In this document: positions 5,559 through 6,038 of the stretch, in pieces | How positions within the stretch are numbered: position 1 is the first letter of the stretch | Layout of the letters: every line of letters starts with the position of its first letter | Origin: Archaeoglobaceae archaeon | Lineage (GTDB): Archaea; Halobacteriota; Archaeoglobi; Archaeoglobales; Archaeoglobaceae | Assembly: GCA_027066965.1 (NCBI GenBank) | Contig: JAMOMT010000175.1 | Span: 1 to 6,038 of the forward strand | DNA length: 6,038 bases | Direction of reading: 5' to 3' | Notes under the pieces: generated by a model | The model's database searches: none | What the model was told of the DNA's origin: nothing | What the model saw: the letters and a program-made list of their open reading frames with translations, nothing else | Translations under genes and position numbers: made by a program

Positions 5559-5583
5559 CGTAGTGAACTAATTGTAAAAGGAG
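5549..5583 (+). promoter_or_regulatory. Possible promoter plus operator / leader element, copy 2 of 2
   Basis: TTTAATTT (5549-5556) is TATA-like, though the upstream BRE position is T-rich and poor. Its centre predicts initiation near 5578, just before GGAG (5580-5583), the ribosome site 8 bases from the ATG at 5592. Across the space between lies TTTTAC (5554-5559) and GTAAAA (5574-5579), a perfect 6-bp inverted repeat with a 14-base spacer. TTACG (5556-5560), TAGT (5561-5564), TAATTGTAA (5569-5577) and GGAG repeat the order seen at 2794-2818 before the small ORF, with the middle part two bases longer. This suggests that both units answer to the same factor. Confidence 0.45.
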
Positions 5584-5591
5584 TGTGAGCG

Positions 5592-6038
5592 ATGAGATTA
5601 CATATGTTCGTTGACGAGTTCCCTCCCTTTTTCCGGGGAGGCCTCGGAACGTACGCGATGGAGATGTCGAAGAAGCTTGCCGAGAAGAATGCCGTCTGTG
5701 TTTTCACCAGAGGAAGCGATAGGCTCCCAAGGTTCGAAAAGTGGTATGGGGCTAGAGTTGTAAGAGCTCCGGACATAACTCCAGACTGCTACTCCTCCTT
5801 TTTACCCCCTCATGTCAGGCAGTGGGATGAGAGTGGACAGAAATTTTATGCTGAAACTCTATTTTACAACCTACTGTCTGCAGGTCTCTCAATTCAGATC
5901 GGAAAGACAGAAAAGCCTGACGTTGTGGCTGCTCACGACTGGCTGGCTTTTCCTGGTGGGATAATTGCCTCCTCAAACCTGAAGGTTCCTTTTATCGCTC
6001 ACTTTCACTCCACAGAGTACGGCAGAATAGCCACACCC
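5592..6038 (+). CDS. GT4/GT5-type glycosyltransferase, N-terminal part (cut by window end)
   Basis: An open frame of 149 codons runs from the ATG at 5592 to the window end without a stop, so only the acceptor-side Rossmann domain of a GT-B transferase is seen. It begins MRLHMFVDEFPPFFRGGLGTYA, whose RGGLGTYAMEMSKKL (15-29) is the glycine loop. AHDWLAFPGG (114-123) and HFHSTEYGRI (137-146) follow. The last is nearly the same as FHSTEYGRSG in the transferase just upstream, so the two are paralogs. This one has a longer insert (about 60-105) between the first strand set and HDW, as glycogen and starch synthases often do. No signal peptide. The C-terminal donor site, with its E-x7-E, is outside the window and cannot be checked. 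The start is supported by GGAG at 8 bases. It may be co-transcribed with the GH57-GT4 pair or driven by its own promoter at 5549. Confidence 0.87.
   Translation, partial: MRLHMFVDEFPPFFRGGLGTYAMEMSKKLAEKNAVCVFTRGSDRLPRFEKWYGARVVRAPDITPDCYSSFLPPHVRQWDESGQKFYAETLFYNLLSAGLSIQIGKTEKPDVVAAHDWLAFPGGIIASSNLKVPFIAHFHSTEYGRIATP

Noticed and set aside
1..6038. CRISPR array, tRNA, insertion sequence or phage genes
   Set aside because: No spaced direct repeats, no tRNA-like cloverleaf that I could see, and no transposase or integrase motifs on either strand.

Overview
The window looks like a piece of chromosome from a thermophilic euryarchaeon, most plausibly of the Archaeoglobales (Archaeoglobus / Ferroglobus / Geoglobus). 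The grounds are a FilR1-type (DUF1724) winged-helix regulator, a two-subunit iron-sulfur fumarase, a GH57 glycosidase next to glycogen-synthase-like transferases, AGA/AGG-rich arginine codons, archaeal TATA-like boxes, and a mix of apparently leaderless genes and genes with GGAGG-type ribosome sites. The order is an inference from family content; the species cannot be told from the sequence. I see no rRNA, tRNA, CRISPR array or insertion sequence.

Layout. (1) 1-265, minus strand: N-terminal part of an exported YbhB/YbcL (PEBP) protein, cut by the window edge. (2) 266-470: AT-rich divergent intergenic region with promoter-like and inverted-repeat sequences. (3) 471-1307, plus: FilR1-domain transcriptional regulator, unusually rich in cysteine. 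(4) 1292-2673, minus: fumarase operon, alpha then beta subunit, whose 3' end overlaps the regulator gene tail to tail by 16 bp. (5) 2674-2826: divergent promoter region. (6) 2827-5531, plus: a short TTG-started ORF (34 codons), a GH57 glycosidase with an extra C-terminal domain, and a GT4 glycosyltransferase overlapping it by 19 bp. (7) 5532-5591: gap with a T-rich tract and a promoter-like sequence. (8) 5592-6038, plus: a second, paralogous glycosyltransferase, cut by the window end.

The right half is best read as an intracellular alpha-glucan (glycogen-like) metabolism locus. A cytoplasmic GH57 enzyme would trim or rearrange the glucan, and two related retaining glycosyltransferases would extend it or make a related sugar. 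None of the three has a signal peptide. The most interesting signal is a sequence shared by the two promoters of this half. TTACG(C/T)AGT, then 2-4 bases, then TAATTGTAA directly before a GGAG ribosome site occurs at 2794-2818 and again at 5556-5583. It lies between the TATA-like box and the start codon both times, at nearly the same distance from the start (13 and 14 bases). It looks like a common operator, or a common leader element, that would tie the two transcription units together. It also supports the small TTG ORF as a real translated leader gene.

The left half is housekeeping: fumarase (TCA cycle) and a regulator whose targets cannot be told from position.
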